DNA of 64,000 nucleotides. Source: Eonycteris spelaea. Taxonomy: Eukaryota; Chordata; Mammalia; Chiroptera; Pteropodidae. The position numbers and the translations under genes were made by a program. This document shows positions 46,481-59,189 of the stretch, in pieces (within the stretch, counting starts at the first letter, position 1; each line of letters begins with the position of its first letter). The stretch is taken from assembly GCA_003508835.1 (NCBI GenBank), contig PUFA01000077.1, positions 4,044,001 through 4,108,000 on the forward strand. The letters run 5' to 3'. The notes under the pieces were generated by a model. It was given only the letters and a program-made list of their open reading frames with translations. It did no database searches and was not told the DNA's origin.

Positions 46481-47099
46481 AGAATCACAAAGTGCTTCGG
46501 TTTGGGAGGCACAGGAAGAGACCTCTGTGCTGGAAATACCTCCTTGGCTCCCGTGTGAGGATGGACAAAGCACGCGCAACCTTGGGTTATTTGGAAGTAG
46601 AATGTGAAACGATTTCAGGGCAGGCAGGCAGTTTGGGATGTGATCCAAAGAAACATCGGCGGGAAAGCAGAACGAGTGAGACAGGGAACAAGGAAAAGCT
46701 GGTAAAGAGAGTTGCGTGTAGTCAGGGCTACCGCTGGGGTAAGGGGACTTCCAGTTGCTCCATGACCTCTGAGAAGCGAGAGAACGCTTCCTGGAATTGT
46801 CCCTAGAGGGTGAGAGGCTGGGGCTCTCTTCCTCTGACTCCCGATTCCCAACTGTTGAGCCCCGTCAACATCTAACCAGGCGATGTCTTTATGAGCGCAC
46901 TCTGAGGCGGAACGCAGGAGTTCCTTGCATCTGTTGAGCGCTGCCAGCACCAGCTGACCTCTCACCTGTCCTCCGTAACTCTGGCTAAGGTCAGAGGAGA
47001 GCAGAAGGGATCTGTAACAGGAAGGTAGAAATGTTAGTCCGAGAGCCCAGTGAGGAGTCCTCTGCAATTGCCCAAGTACGTTCAGACGGCAAGAGTTTA

Positions 47100-47400
47100 T
47101 GAGGAACAGTTATGTATCCCTGGCATGTTTTAGACACTTGGAATACATTAGCAAGCATGACACACACAATCTCTATCTCATCGAGCTTGCCTTCTCATGG
47201 AATGACAGGATATAAACAATAAACCTAATAAGGCAGTAAGTGATATAGTACGTAGGAAGAATGTGTAACAGGAAAAAGATAAGAGAATTGGGAAAGCGAG
47301 GGCAAGAAGGTCAGGGGCTATAGTTTGAAATGAGGTGGTCTCAGTAAGCTTTATTCGTGTGACATTTGAGCAAAGACTGGAAGGAGGTGAGGGAGTAAGC
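47100..47400 (-). mobile_element. L2 LINE, antisense
   Basis: ATGTATCCCTGGCATGTTTT, TCATCGAGCTTGCCTTCTCA, GACAGGATATAAACAATAAA and GAGCAAAGACTGGAAGGAGG give the reverse-complement L2 order. Confidence 0.6.
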
Positions 47401-47559
47401 CACTCCCTCACGAGGCTATGTCTGGACCGGAGTATTCGAGCAGTGGGAATGGCTCAGGCCCTGTGCTGGGAAGGAAGAGCAAGGAGTTAGCATGCCGAGC
47501 AGAAGCAGGAGAATTGTAGGAGATGAAATTAAGTGCAAGGGCCAGATTACATATTGTCC

Positions 47560-48010
47560 TGTGGGCTGTAACGCCCTGGTTTGGAACTCCACGAGCCAAG
47601 AAGGAAACTGACACCGATGCAAGCGCAAAGGGAGTTTACTGACAAACTCGAGTTTGGACCCCACTCGTTCACTGACGCAGCAGTGGTTGAGAGGAGCCCT
47701 GACCGAGGGCTGGGACCTAATTTAAAGGGTAAAACCGCAAGCCTTGGGAGATGCCTTGGCGTTACCTGATTGGGGGGTTAGGTTGACCTTTAAAGGGATT
47801 GGGTGGTAGGTTGTTGGGTCTGTGTGCAAAGGGGTCGTGCGCAGTTGGGGCTGTGTATAGAGCGGCCGGCAGTGGGGTAATATCAAGAGGGACCGTGCGC
47901 AGAAAGGGCCGAGTGCAGAAGGTGCTGGGTGCAGTAATCAGAATATGTGCAGGAGGAAATAAGGTGGGGTGACTTAAGGGCCCACCGATTAGCTGGCCTG
48001 GCTGATTTGG
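47560..48010. mobile_element. CpG-bearing LTR-like block with degenerate short repeats
   Basis: The base composition differs from its AT-rich surroundings, with many CpGs, as in a younger insertion. It starts near TGTAACGCCCTGGTTTGG and includes CACTGACGCAGCAGTGGTTG. From about 47815 to 47955 it contains six or so degenerate units of 15-27 bp built around GTGCGCAG or GTGCAG. The layout suggests an endogenous-retrovirus-type LTR, but I cannot name the family or prove the ends. No long open frame. Confidence 0.35.
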
Positions 48011-48714
48011 CCAGGTGGTAAGACATTGTTCTTGACCACTGGCCTTTGGGGAACTTTTCGTACAATTCATCTTGGGATCACTCAGAAAAAGGGAATCATT
48101 CCAGTCTTTCAGGCCATTGTATAGATGTTGGCTTTAACCTGAGAAATGGAAAGTGGCGGTCACTTGAGATCTTCGAGAACGCAACGTTGGTAGAACGGTG
48201 CAGGCCAAGCCTAAGGGAATTGAAGGGGAAAAAAGGAGTTAAAAAAGAGAGACTCACCTGTGGATGAGTCTTACTGCAAAAAGGGAGCACAGAAATAGGG
48301 GGGGTCGTATAGAGAGAAAAGTGAGGTCAAGAAAAAGCTTTTACTCCCTTAGGAAGACTGAGTGATTTTGTTTTCTTTTCTTTTTTTTATTTCACTCTCT
48401 TGGTAGACTGGGGTGAGGGACGCTCCAGATGATGGCCCAAAATGGTTAAAGGGTAAACGTGGATCAACGTTTTTCTTTCCTACCCTGTTCAATCTGTCAA
48501 CATTCCTACAGGCACTTCAGGTACATTATATATAAAATGTAAATATAAAAAACATGCACTCCTTCCCGCCTCCATCCATCACCTCCACGCAGCAGAATGT
48601 CTTCCAAGCCGGTGACTTTGAGTTAGTTACGTCGGCTGTGGGCTGCTAGTGCGCACAACACGGGCAGAGGTTTGAAATGTGCTTGCTGTTAGGCTTGCTC
48701 TCTTGTTTCTGCCT

Positions 48715-49190
48715 TTCACCATGACAATGTGCCTCCTCAGGTCGCCGCTGGCCCAAGGACAGCCAGAGACAGGGAGTAGGCCTGGCCCCACGCTGTGGCT
48801 TGGAGGCAGGCCCAGCTGAGCCCAGCCCGACTCAGCTGAACTCCAGCCAACTTGAAGCTCTCCAAAACCTTTCCTTTTGGGTTTTTACGGGGGCTTCGTT
48901 ACACAGGCACAATTGATTAAATCATCGGCCATTGGCAATTGATCCGACCTCCAGCCCTCTCTCATCCCTGGAGGTCACTCCGGTCCTGGAGGTCAGGGTG
49001 CCACTGGAAGTTCCAAGGCTTTAATTCCATAGTTGGCCCCCTGGTAACCAGCCTCTGACTTTGGGTGCTTTCCAAAAGGCACCTCATTAACATAACAAAA
49101 GCCACATTGGAAATTCCAAGACTTTGAGGAACTCTCTGCCTGAAAGAGAACACCATGATAGTAGGAAACTTATTCAGGGATGTATCTCAA
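48715..49190. mobile_element. ERVL-like LTR, subfamily not determined
   Basis: Recognised from the blocks GGGCTTCGTTACACAGGCAC, ATTGATTAAATCATCGGCCA, TTGGCAATTGATCCGACCTC and CCTCATTAACATAACAAAAG, which I associate with an old mammalian ERVL-type LTR. The 5' part is GC-rich with repeated AGCCCAGC-like motifs. Non-coding remains only. Confidence 0.5.
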
Positions 49191-52100
49191 GCGTGTAGAA
49201 TAGTTTCTGGAACGTAAATATTGGTCACATGATCGATACAGACTGGAGAGTTGACTATTAATCACTGTTTCCAAAGTTTAGACTTCTAGACCAAATTTTC
49301 TGAAGAATATACATATTCACATTTCTCCATGATTTACTGGCTCCGCATATACACCATGCTGGTAACAGTGCATAATTATAAAATAACTAGTAACACTTTT
49401 CTAAGAAGTTAAAAAATATTTATTTGGATTTTGTGAATTTGCCAAAAAGTCAAGATGCTTTATACTCAGACTTTTCTCTAAATTTCAAGATGCTTTTTAG
49501 TTTTGTGATTGCTAAAAAGGATGCCAGATGGCATCATAATTAAACGATTCATACAGGTTGACAAGCGGAGCCCCACAGCAGCCTATAAAGCACAGGTGTT
49601 TCGTGAGCAACAGAATGGTTTTTGGTTTTCCAGCCGCCGCTCCTGGCAAAGGCGGTAGTGGGTACGAACCTGGGAATTAAACAGTGGGGGCAGCAAATGC
49701 AAAGTTAAGCTTTGAAATAAAGATTTGTTTGAAATCAAAGAGTTTCTCGTGGACCAAATGGCACTGACACGAACTGTGTCTCCTTCAGAGGTCCTGTTTA
49801 TGCCGTCTTCATGTGGAAAATGTATTCCAAACCTTCCTGGCGGCCAGCCTACTAAAAGTTGGCCGTCAGGTGGAGTGACTGCTTTACCGGTAGCTGATCT
49901 CAGGTTTACATTCTTTCAAGGCGAAGCCCCTGAACAGCAGAGATGCTGCAAAACTACTCAATTCTTATTTTTAGATTTTTGAGCAGAGAGAGAATTGCAA
50001 CTTTTCTGTACGAGCCTGTATTTAAGTTGAAATGGAGCCTTAATGTCTGCCTTGGAAAGATCAGACTTTCTGAAAAAGATTCTATCCAATTCAAACTCAG
50101 CATTGTAGAGATTGGCAGCAGAACCCCTCCTGGGATTTTGGGCTTCGCATCAGACTCAGAATTTGCTACCTGTTCCACCGTGGAATTCTCAGCCAGGAAA
50201 GACCTGGACGTTTAATGTTCTTGGCTGAGCGTGTATGAACCCCTTTTCCAGAAGGTAGGAAAACAAATCAGTCAACTGCAGCATAGAAAAAAGATGGGGG
50301 CACGGCAGAGCAACGGTGTCTAGATCTGGCTTGGAGGGAACTAGCAATAGAGGAAAAGAAGGAACCCTGGTAAGAATCTGATGGAAAATGCAATTTACAT
50401 GCATTTTTTAAACCTTCATTTGAGTTAAAACGTACAAGTCAAACAAATTCACTCTTAATTCACTTTTAAAGATGGCAGCATCACTTCATTACCATCAACC
50501 TAACACATGGCCCAGTTTGTCTGCACCACGAGACGTTATTTATCAGTCTCGCCAACCATAGTTCTCAGTAGTAGACACTTTGTAAATTTAGAGTAGGAAT
50601 TAGGATAAGAAAGGAAAGAATTGCATTCTGGGCAGAGAGCATGGCTTTAAAGATCCGGTGGGAACCCAGCTTTATCCTGGCCACCTGCTGGGTCTTGACC
50701 GACCCCGGAGATAACCCATGCCTGGTGATGAGGACAGGCTGTTAACGGCATTGCCCTGCCCATTCGAGGCTTGCAGAGAGGCGCTCCCCACTCCAACCCA
50801 GCCCAGACAAGGAGATGGCACCAGACATTGGTACAGCATCTCCCATGTGGCCACATCTGCTGGGGGAGTGTGACCTCTTAGGACCCTGGAAGAAAAGTCA
50901 GCCTGACACTAGGACATGATAAACCAGCAGTCACAGTGAGTACAGCTGTCCCATAAAGTGGCATATGCATTCAAAAAAAAAAATATCTCTGCACGGTGGA
51001 ATTTTGTGCTCTAAAATTAACAGGGTTTGTGGGGAAAAATGGAGATGGGGAGAAAGCACCCTCTCGTGAAACAGAAAACTACAATTTAAACATATAAGTT
51101 CCTAATAAAGAAACATAATAAACATAGGTGTTTATAGTGAAGAGTTGTGGCTTTTGAACTATGGAGAATAGGTGGAAGATTATAATTTTTTGAATGAAAT
51201 GAGTTATCAGAGGTAGGTGGCTTATTATCCTGTTTTTGTCCCTCTGAACCGGCTTAAAACAAAAACTCAACTTTCACTGTTTTATACCCCCATGAAGAAG
51301 CTGTTTGTATGGCCCAAATGAGATCAGATGTCACAAAGGCTCTCCCGCTGCATGAGGTTTGTAGTTATCTGCAGCCTACTGAGTGCTTTTCAGTTTTCAG
51401 TTCCCTGGAAAGGAGTGATTGCTGGGAAGTTAAGATTAAGCTCTCGCCTTGTTTTTAGTGTTGTCTCTGGGGTTTGTCAGTGTGATTACTGTAGGCTCGC
51501 TGGCCCTGGTGATATTACATGCTCTTTTGCTTCAAAACATACAATACTTTTACCTTTGCTACTTATAATCAGGACACTTCCTCATTTTACTGAGCAAATA
51601 TAGCAGGTGAGGCACTTGGGTAAAATGGAGAAAGGTTTTGTATTATCCTGCCACAGGTCATTTGCTCAACTGGATGTTTTTCACACGTATGAGGTGTTAC
51701 CCAATAGTGCAACACACAGGCCCCTGGTGAAAAATTGTATATGAATAAATTTGGTTTTAGTGATTTAATTCTTTATTTGCACTAATTTTTACATTACAGA
51801 CACACAACAACAAAATACATATACGAGCTTTTTCTCTCCTTCCCATACGATTCTCGAGTTAGGGTTTCCTTCTTTCTATAAGAATTCTTATTCTTTAAAC
51901 TTGTTTCTTCTGTTCATTTTACTTCAATAGGAGCTGCAATCCTGCTGGTCCAGCCTGTCTCCCTCTCTTAGGGTACTGGGTCCCATACAGTGAGTTGTGA
52001 TTTCACTTGGCTTACGTGTAGTTGTCTCTTATATATGTGCGGGTCAGGCTGTTAAACTCTCCAGCAATGGCACATGGGCCGGCTCTGGAAACCCAAAGCT

Positions 52101-52639
52101 TCTGCTTCTGAGGTCACTTACGTGGTGCAGAAGCCCTCTGCTGTGGTTCTGAGTGCAAAGTCCCAAGAGCAAGGGGGAGCGATTCAGTCTACCAATACAG
52201 CCCCTTGTAGGTCGAATAGTTCTGCAGGATCAGGCAGCCCCTCCCCACCAAGGCTCACGCAGCAAGTGAGGTTGATGGGGGTTCGTCTCAGTATTCAGAC
52301 TGAAATTTTGTAATGTGATGACTGTCTCCATATTCTTACTGAGCATGCTGTCATGATCTCTTCAAATCTTACAGGTTCGTTAGAAACAAAGACTCTTCTG
52401 TAGCTTTTCTCAACCAAGAAACATGTGCCAGGATCGTTCTAAGGGTTAAAACGAGACAAAAATTCTTCCCTATTAAAGCTGCTGCATCAGGAGCTGGGGC
52501 TCATTTCGTATCGGCTCACACCCAAGATTACCACATTGAAGTCCAGGGTGGAGCCACTTTGGTCCAACAGTTTAAAAACCAGCTGCCACTTCCCTGTGAA
52601 CGGGAGCTGTTGACCTGCACCAGGTTATGCTAGCAGCGG

Positions 52640-53040
52640 CTAAGTCTGTGAGCTTTTGAGCTATTCAGTTCTGTGACCTTGGCCAAGTTACTTAACTTAT
52701 TTATCTCAGTGTGTATTTTTGAAAGCGGGGGAAACATTATGGTCATTATAGGATTGCCGTATGGATTACATGAATTCACTTACAGAGACAGTTGTGCCTG
52801 GCACATTAGCAGTGTTTACTGCTTCATATTTAATGCCAGTTCCTGTAACACACCTGACATCACAGGTCACTCATGTCACAGCAGCACCTCTGACACCAGG
52901 TGCACTTTCCACCCTGCAACAGACTTAGCTCTGTGTGGGGCGTGTGTTGGGGGAAGACGTGTGACTTCTGTTCCCGATGCCTAGCACTGAGCCCGGCAGG
53001 TAGCAGGCACTCAATACTGTTTTGCTGAATGAATGGGAAA
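52640..53040 (+). mobile_element. MIR followed by L2 3' tip, sense
   Basis: 52640-52830 is a sense MIR (TTCTGTGACCTTGGCCAAGT, TACTTAACTTATTTATCTC, GTATGGATTACATGAATTC, GTGCCTGGCACATTAGCAG). 52970-53040 resembles the L2 sense tip (GCACTGAGCCCGGCAGGTAG, CAGGCACTCAATACTG, GAATGAATGGG). Confidence 0.6.
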
Positions 53041-53544
53041 GGTGGTCAGAAATTCACTCCTCGATTGGCTAGGTAAGAGAAGGGGAAAAAAAACCCTACC
53101 ATAAAAATGCCCAAATACAGTGGCTCGTCATCTTAATTTTTAGAAAAGATATTTTGCTAGGTTATCCCAGCAGCCCAGGATAGGTACCCGGCAGACGTGA
53201 ACAGGGGCCGACAGGAGGCTTGGGGAGGCACGGAGACGTCCTGAGGATGTCTGCACACGGCGTCACAGTGGGGCAGATATTTCTAGGGTAGACAGACATT
53301 ATTTTGTTACTTTGCTGTGGTGGAGACGAAGGGCAGTTCTAAGTACCTCAGGGCAAACCTTATCCTGCTGGGCTGGACAGAAGAACTGTGACAGATGGGA
53401 GTCAGATAAAACAGTCTCCAGAAGGTCAAGTGAGAGGGGGCTGTCGTCCCGGGTGGCAGGACCATGACCAATCAGAGGACTCTGCATGGACAGGCACTTG
53501 CTGCTCGATGCTGCCCGGGGCTTTTTTCAGTAAATGACAAACTG

Positions 53545-53807
53545 AATAGTTACCCAAGTAAGCGATTTTATTTTTATCACCATGATAACATTCAAATCAG
53601 ATTACATGATAAAGCGATTCTATAAAATAATGCATTTTACTGCAATTTCCTGTCGCAGGAAGATCCCTTCCTGACCTTTCTCCACAAACCTGGAGCACCC
53701 ATAACGAGTTTGTCAAAGAGCAGTGGCGTCTTACTCGGCGCTGTGTTAGTTATTATCAGGAGGAAGTTTCGATCACTTCATTATTATTTTCTGCAACTTT
53801 CATTCTA
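53545..53807 (-). other. MRPL13: MRPL13 3'UTR
   Basis: About 260 bases from the stop to the expected cleavage point, 15-25 bases past the AATAAA at 53567-53572. A short UTR is usual for a housekeeping mitoribosomal gene. The lower boundary is estimated. Confidence 0.7.
53567..53572 (-). terminator. MRPL13: MRPL13 poly(A) signal AATAAA
   Basis: On the - strand AATAAA lies in the context GATAAAAATAAAATCGC, 236 bases after the stop codon. T/G-containing sequence follows it. Confidence 0.75.
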
Positions 53808-53829
53808 CTACAGCCGTAAATCTTCAGGT
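53808..53829 (-). CDS. MRPL13: MRPL13 last coding exon (C-terminus and stop)
   Basis: On the - strand the acceptor TTTTTCAG is followed by A CCT GAA GAT TTA CGG CTG TAG. The first base completes a Pro codon split over the intron, so the protein ends SPPEDLRL. The Pro-Pro-Glu-Asp end agrees with the known C-terminus of mitochondrial uL13, and the phase (two bases carried over from the previous exon) is exact. Only seven codons and the stop are coding; the rest of the exon is 3'UTR. The gene is convergent with COL14A1. Confidence 0.92.
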
Positions 53830-55839
53830 CTGAAAAACAAAAACCAACATTTATTTCTTAAGAATCATATTTCATTTTCTCCTGCCTGATGAAGGAAGAT
53901 TTATTTTCCCAATTTAAGACAAAAGTAACTGTTCATCAAGAAATAGCTACAAACGTTATATCTCAGTTTTTGGTGAAAAACACCAAAGCCAAATCCTTAC
54001 AAACTAGAATGGTTAAGTGGCAATTCCCAAGTTGTTAGAGAGTATAGAGTCACTTCGTACCTATGAATGAATGTAACATAAAAACTTGAATTAATTCAAT
54101 TTCTGTGTTCTATTTAGAGTATTTTTCATAAAGTCCTTTTCATAGCAAGGATTACTGAGACTTTTACAATTCATATGAAATATAGATTTACCTAGAAAAG
54201 GCAAATTCTAAATAATTTCCCAATTTATATTATTTTATCATGTTAAATTTAATTTAATATATATAAAATATATACACAAAGTATATAAACACTAGCTCTT
54301 TGATATTTTAGTTATACACATGCAACTGATCTTTTCCTCATATATTTATAGGATTAATCATACCCAAAAGTTGCTTCTAGTGGTAATATTAAAACAACAT
54401 TTTCAGGGACATGTTAAATAAGAACAATGAAGAATAGAAAATTATAAATGCAAAAAATTATAAAAGTGTCCTGTTATCTTTTACAATGTGTATTTGTAGG
54501 TGTTGAGCTCATATGAAATTTTCAGAAGAAAGTCAGTAATCAGTAAATGAAATAGATATTTTTGGAACAGCTGTAAAAATATTCGATAGTTTGAGTTCCG
54601 TTAAAAAGCAGATGAACTCTGTTTGCCCCGAAACAACTTTATCTAGTCCCATTCTACATTTACAGTATGCTTTCTTAAACAAAATATACAAGATAACAGA
54701 CAGACCAGCTATGAAGACCAACAGTCTAGTGGCCGAGTGAATGAACGATATTACAATTTAAAGTTATTCTTTAACCCAGAGGAGTCCAGGCACTGATCTG
54801 GGAAACCAGCCAAATACGCTGCACTATATCATCAGTCATTCTATAACAACGAAAAGAAACTGCAGAATTTGTCACGTTTTTGAAATCTCTTTCTTGAACA
54901 TAAAAACTGCATCCAATGGCTGGGAAAGACAGTTCGATATGACAGCTCAATGTGGCTCCAAAGTGTGCCCTTTCAGCTGGTAGTGAACTCAGAACAATCA
55001 CGGCAGTTAGAGACACCCGTACATTTAAAAAACAAGCCATCCTCCCGTCTAGCTGGTTGTGTAATACGACAGGTGGCGGTGAGGCCATTGGAAAGAAATC
55101 CTCTAAGCGGATGTCCTGACAAAACGTCTCTGCAACTCCAGTCCAAAATAAACGTGCTCAGTCGGTCTAGTGTTTCCACACCAAAGCTGAATTTATTAAG
55201 TAACAATGAGACGACAGAAAGCACCTTTGATGGAATTTAGAAGAAAATTAGAAGTGTGTGTAAAGGGTGTAATCTGTAAGGAATGCAGATAGTGGCCTGA
55301 AGGCAACAGGGGCCTAAGCCCAAATGTTTCAAGAAGATTTTGGGGGAGAAAGTGAGAAGGGTGAAGATGAGGGCTCCGTAGGGCTGTAGCAGTAATGACC
55401 GAGAGGAAAGGACAGGTTGAGCAGAAATGCAACATGTTTGGAGGGAAGAGAGGGAAGGGAGGGAGGAGGGCTAGGCCAGGCTGATGGAGGAGGAGCTATT
55501 GGAAAATGACAGTCCAAGGATGACTACTAATTTTCAACTAGAAGAACTCAGTGAATGGCAAGCTGTTTATTTTTTCAGGGTCGGGAACACAGACAAAACC
55601 GATTCTGAAGGTAAGGATCTGGGTTTGGAGTATGACAAAATCTGGACACGCAGGCAGCTGGTAGTTAAGATGTAGATTGTAGGAGAAATGAGGCATGGGG
55701 AAGACATCTGAGAGTTGTAGACAGTACAGATTCCTCCTTCTCCACCCCACTGCCACATATCAAGCGGCCCTGCTTCAGTACCTTTAATAGCCCTCCACCG
55801 CTGTGTGGAATTCAAACACCTCGCAGTGTAGCATACAAC

Positions 55840-56445
55840 CCTCCAGGACTGGCCCCGCTCACCTCTCTGAGTCTTTCTTTCTACACTACTTCTCTCGTTT
55901 CTGGTCCCATTACACTACTTGCTATTGCCAAATAAAAACGTTCACACATCTGGTTTTGGGTACTTGAGATTTCCTGTGCTTGGAATACTCTTATCTTTTA
56001 TCTGCTGGAAGGGACTGGGCTAATCCTTCAAAAGCCACCTCAAAGCTCACATCTTCTGCAACTCTTCCTTGTAATTCGGGCAGGGCTCTCTTCTCTGAGA
56101 CTGCGAGAGGACCTCCCGCACACTTCCATTACAGAGTTTTTGGAATCATACTCGCCCTTACTTAGGAAAATAAAAATCTGTCATTTATGTAACACATACT
56201 GAGCGCCTACCAGATGCCGGGAAGTACACTAACCACTGCACATGCATCATCTCATTTTATCTTCCTCACTGCATCGTGGGAAAGATGATGTTATGAGCCC
56301 CACTTTATAGCTGACAAAACAAAAGCTTGGAGGACCAAGTAACTTCTTTGGGGACACACAGCTAGGAAGTGAGTGGCGGGGATCTAGTGCAGACCCTCTG
56401 ACTCCAGCACCCACAAGCACCGTTTTATTCTACATGACTCCTATC
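55840..56445. mobile_element. L2 (sense) followed by MIR (antisense)
   Basis: 55840-56160 reads like a sense L2: CCTCCAGGACTGGCCCCGC, GTGCTTGGAATACTCTTATC, CAAAAGCCACCTCAAAGCTC. 56185-56445 is a MIR antisense copy: ACATACTGAGCGCCTACCAG, CATCTCATTTTATCTTCC, GGGGACACACAGCTAGGAAG, CTCTGACTCCAGCACCC. Confidence 0.65.
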
Positions 56446-56690
56446 AGGCTGTCAGTCCCTTTAAAGGCTGGCTGCCCAGCCCCACACTCCCCCAAACACT
56501 GATCTTGAACTCCCAGTCATTAGCGGTACCCATCAGGCAGGGCTGCTTGTAAGAAATGCCAGCCTTGTTTAAGCATCCTTTCCTCTTTCTGCTGACAAAT
56601 GATCAGGATCTTTTGCAGAGACTCAAATTTAGAACACAGAAATGACAGAAGCCAACACATTTACATTATCTTCAAATAGGGACTTCTCTA

Positions 56691-56714
56691 AACAAAACAA
56701 AACAAAACAAAACT
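56691..56714 (+). repeat. (AAACA)n microsatellite
   Basis: Four to five AAACA units in sequence. Confidence 0.85.
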
Positions 56715-59189
56715 CTTGCCTTCAGGAAAAAATCTTTTGGGAGATTTTAGTTTTCATTCTGAAATGGTGGAAAAATCCCTTTGGCTTGTGAATGAAATGA
56801 AACATAAAGCTATAAAACACATGGTTTATGTTACAGTTCAGTGAGAGACAATATTATGTGTCCCATTAAGATAATTTATTTTCTAAGGGAAAAAAGCATC
56901 TTAATTTCAGCTGCAGATCCATGAATAGGGTATAACTTAAGTTTAAAAACCTCAAAAATATTAATTCTCCCTTAGGTCTTAAGAATATTTCTCAATATAA
57001 TGCTTATCCCAACAGAACATTTCATATTAAAATGTGAATAAAATTGGAACAGTGGAGTCATCTTAAAAACAATAGAAGGTCAGTTTGATGAGTTTTAAAG
57101 CATCTACAGTGTATGGATGAAGTTATTAGAGTAACCCATTTCTGGAAATCTGGTGACATCGCACATTCTTTGAATGAAAGATGTGAGCTGTACAGGTGAC
57201 CGACAGCATCTTTATACTCATTGCTCCAGGCACTTGTACCACCAGCCTGATCAGAAAAAGCCCAGGTGCTTTAATAAAAAAACTCATGAAATTATTAAAT
57301 AATTTTTCAATCAAATTATTGTTTCTTCAATTAAAATTAATAGGAATTGCTATATTCAATTATCTCTTTGAAATCCTAAACTCTATTGGCTAAGACTGTA
57401 AATGATTTGGTTTGGGTTGTTTAAGTAGAGATTGCTTTTTATTTTAACAACCAGTTCTAATCTGTTCATATGCAGAAGAATATTTATAACAGTTTCAAAC
57501 GCCTAATTTGAGCAAAATTCAGCACTGGAAACACTGAGGTGCACGGGTTAAGCCAGCGCTGAGCTGGCCGAGTGAGTGGGAAAGCTGGAATGTAACCCTG
57601 CTGCCCCAAGTCCAGCTAATAACTTCTGACTGTGAAGAGCAGCAAATTAGGTAAATTCTTGGAGAAAAATGCCACATGACTAGACTAGCATGAATTATGG
57701 AAAATCCTGAAGATGTCTAGCTCCTCATGGTTTTGAAAAGGTAAAAATCCTTCTCCTTGTCTTTGATTAAGTTTCTGATCTGAAGCATAGTAAAAACAGT
57801 TTTTTTCGGGGTATTAATTTAACTAAAACTGGAAATTTGTAAACTTTGAGGATCGCCAGCTTTGTATCAGACGGCCTGCACTATAGCTTAAATCCTCGCT
57901 CCCTTCTAGAGCTGCAGACTGGACTGGACGTGCACCGTGTCCCCTTCCAGTGCTAGGGCTGCCAGCATCGGGAAACCCGTTTTGCTTTTAAGGAGCTGCA
58001 TGGATTACCTACTAGACTCCCTACACCTAATGCTGCTTTCAGGGAGACAATGCCAGGGCTGATCACGACTGTCCTCACACGTCCTCGCTTGCATGCTCAC
58101 CACCTCTCTCCCTTCCAGGCATGCTTCTAGTAGAACAGTCTAAGAGCACTAGACACCAGGAACAAGGGTTTTCATTATAAACATCTGTTTTCAAGCATTT
58201 ACTGATGCTGGAACTTTCCACACTTAGTTTCCCTACAAAGGTGAGGGTTTTGCTTAAAATAAAGCATTACAAATTTAATGGGTGAGGAATAAAAATACAT
58301 TTCTTTTTCTGATTTTGTTTTATCACTCTGTGCATAATGTAAGCAATTCGAGTTAAGTTTCCACATACCTAGTTTTTCCTAAGAAGAGGTCTCCTACAGA
58401 ATTTTGTAAAAATGAAAATAGAAAGAATCTGAAATGATCCAAGTTTTATTTTTAACCTACATAATGAAAAATTTCCATTACAGTGCCAGCGTTCTAATTT
58501 CCACGATTATTATGGTTTTGTAATGTGCTGGCAAAGCGCAATGACTATGGAAATAATTATCAACAGTATTAAAATAAGTTGACCATTTGAAAGCTACGGT
58601 CTCAGGCAACTGAATTGTGAAAAAAGGATAGTGCTATTTTTTCCTTGAGAAACAAATTCTAAGTGTATACCCTACAATCACCACTTGCTCATGGCAAACA
58701 CACATCTACTCTGTACTGTCAAGAGACACAACGTATAACTTCATGACATGTGGCAACATAATTTATGTGTCCATAAAGTGTAAAAAGTACTAATATACCA
58801 AGTTCATGTACTAATTTAATATTTCTAAGGAGAAAAAGGCTTTTCAAGAAAATATAGTTATGTCAGAAAAAAAAATCAGTTTTATCTTTCTTGTTTACTA
58901 TTTTTTAAAAATGACTAAACAACTTAGCATAAAAAAAATCACATAAGCTGAAATTAGGCCTGAAAGAATACAACTTTTATAAGTGATTTAAAATACTTTA
59001 AATGAAATCCTACAGTGTAGCTTTTAATTAAGATTAATACAACCTTGTCTATGACCTACTGGATTCAGAGCTTAGTTTGACAATTGCTATTGTAGCTCAA
59101 AAGCTTTTAGCCTCTTCCAGATAAGAAAAAGCTAAAGGAGTTCATCACCACCAACCCGATATTTTAAGATATGTTAGGCTTTTTAAGAA

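Larger units (their letters stand above)
38591..53544. other. Intergenic DNA between the COL14A1 and MRPL13 3' ends
   Basis: About 15 kb with no coding exon I can support. It holds old L2, MIR and DNA-transposon pieces, two LTR-like blocks (47560-48010 and 48715-49190) and simple repeats. The stretches 38720-40120, 43400-46030 and 49200-52630 show nothing I can name. The two flanking genes converge here, so the region contains two 3' ends and no promoter need be expected. Confidence 0.75.

Noticed and set aside
46615..47067. A 150-codon frame on the - strand, the longest in the window
   Set aside because: It lies next to L2 remnants, has no recognisable motif and overlaps a similarly long frame on the other strand; length alone is not convincing.
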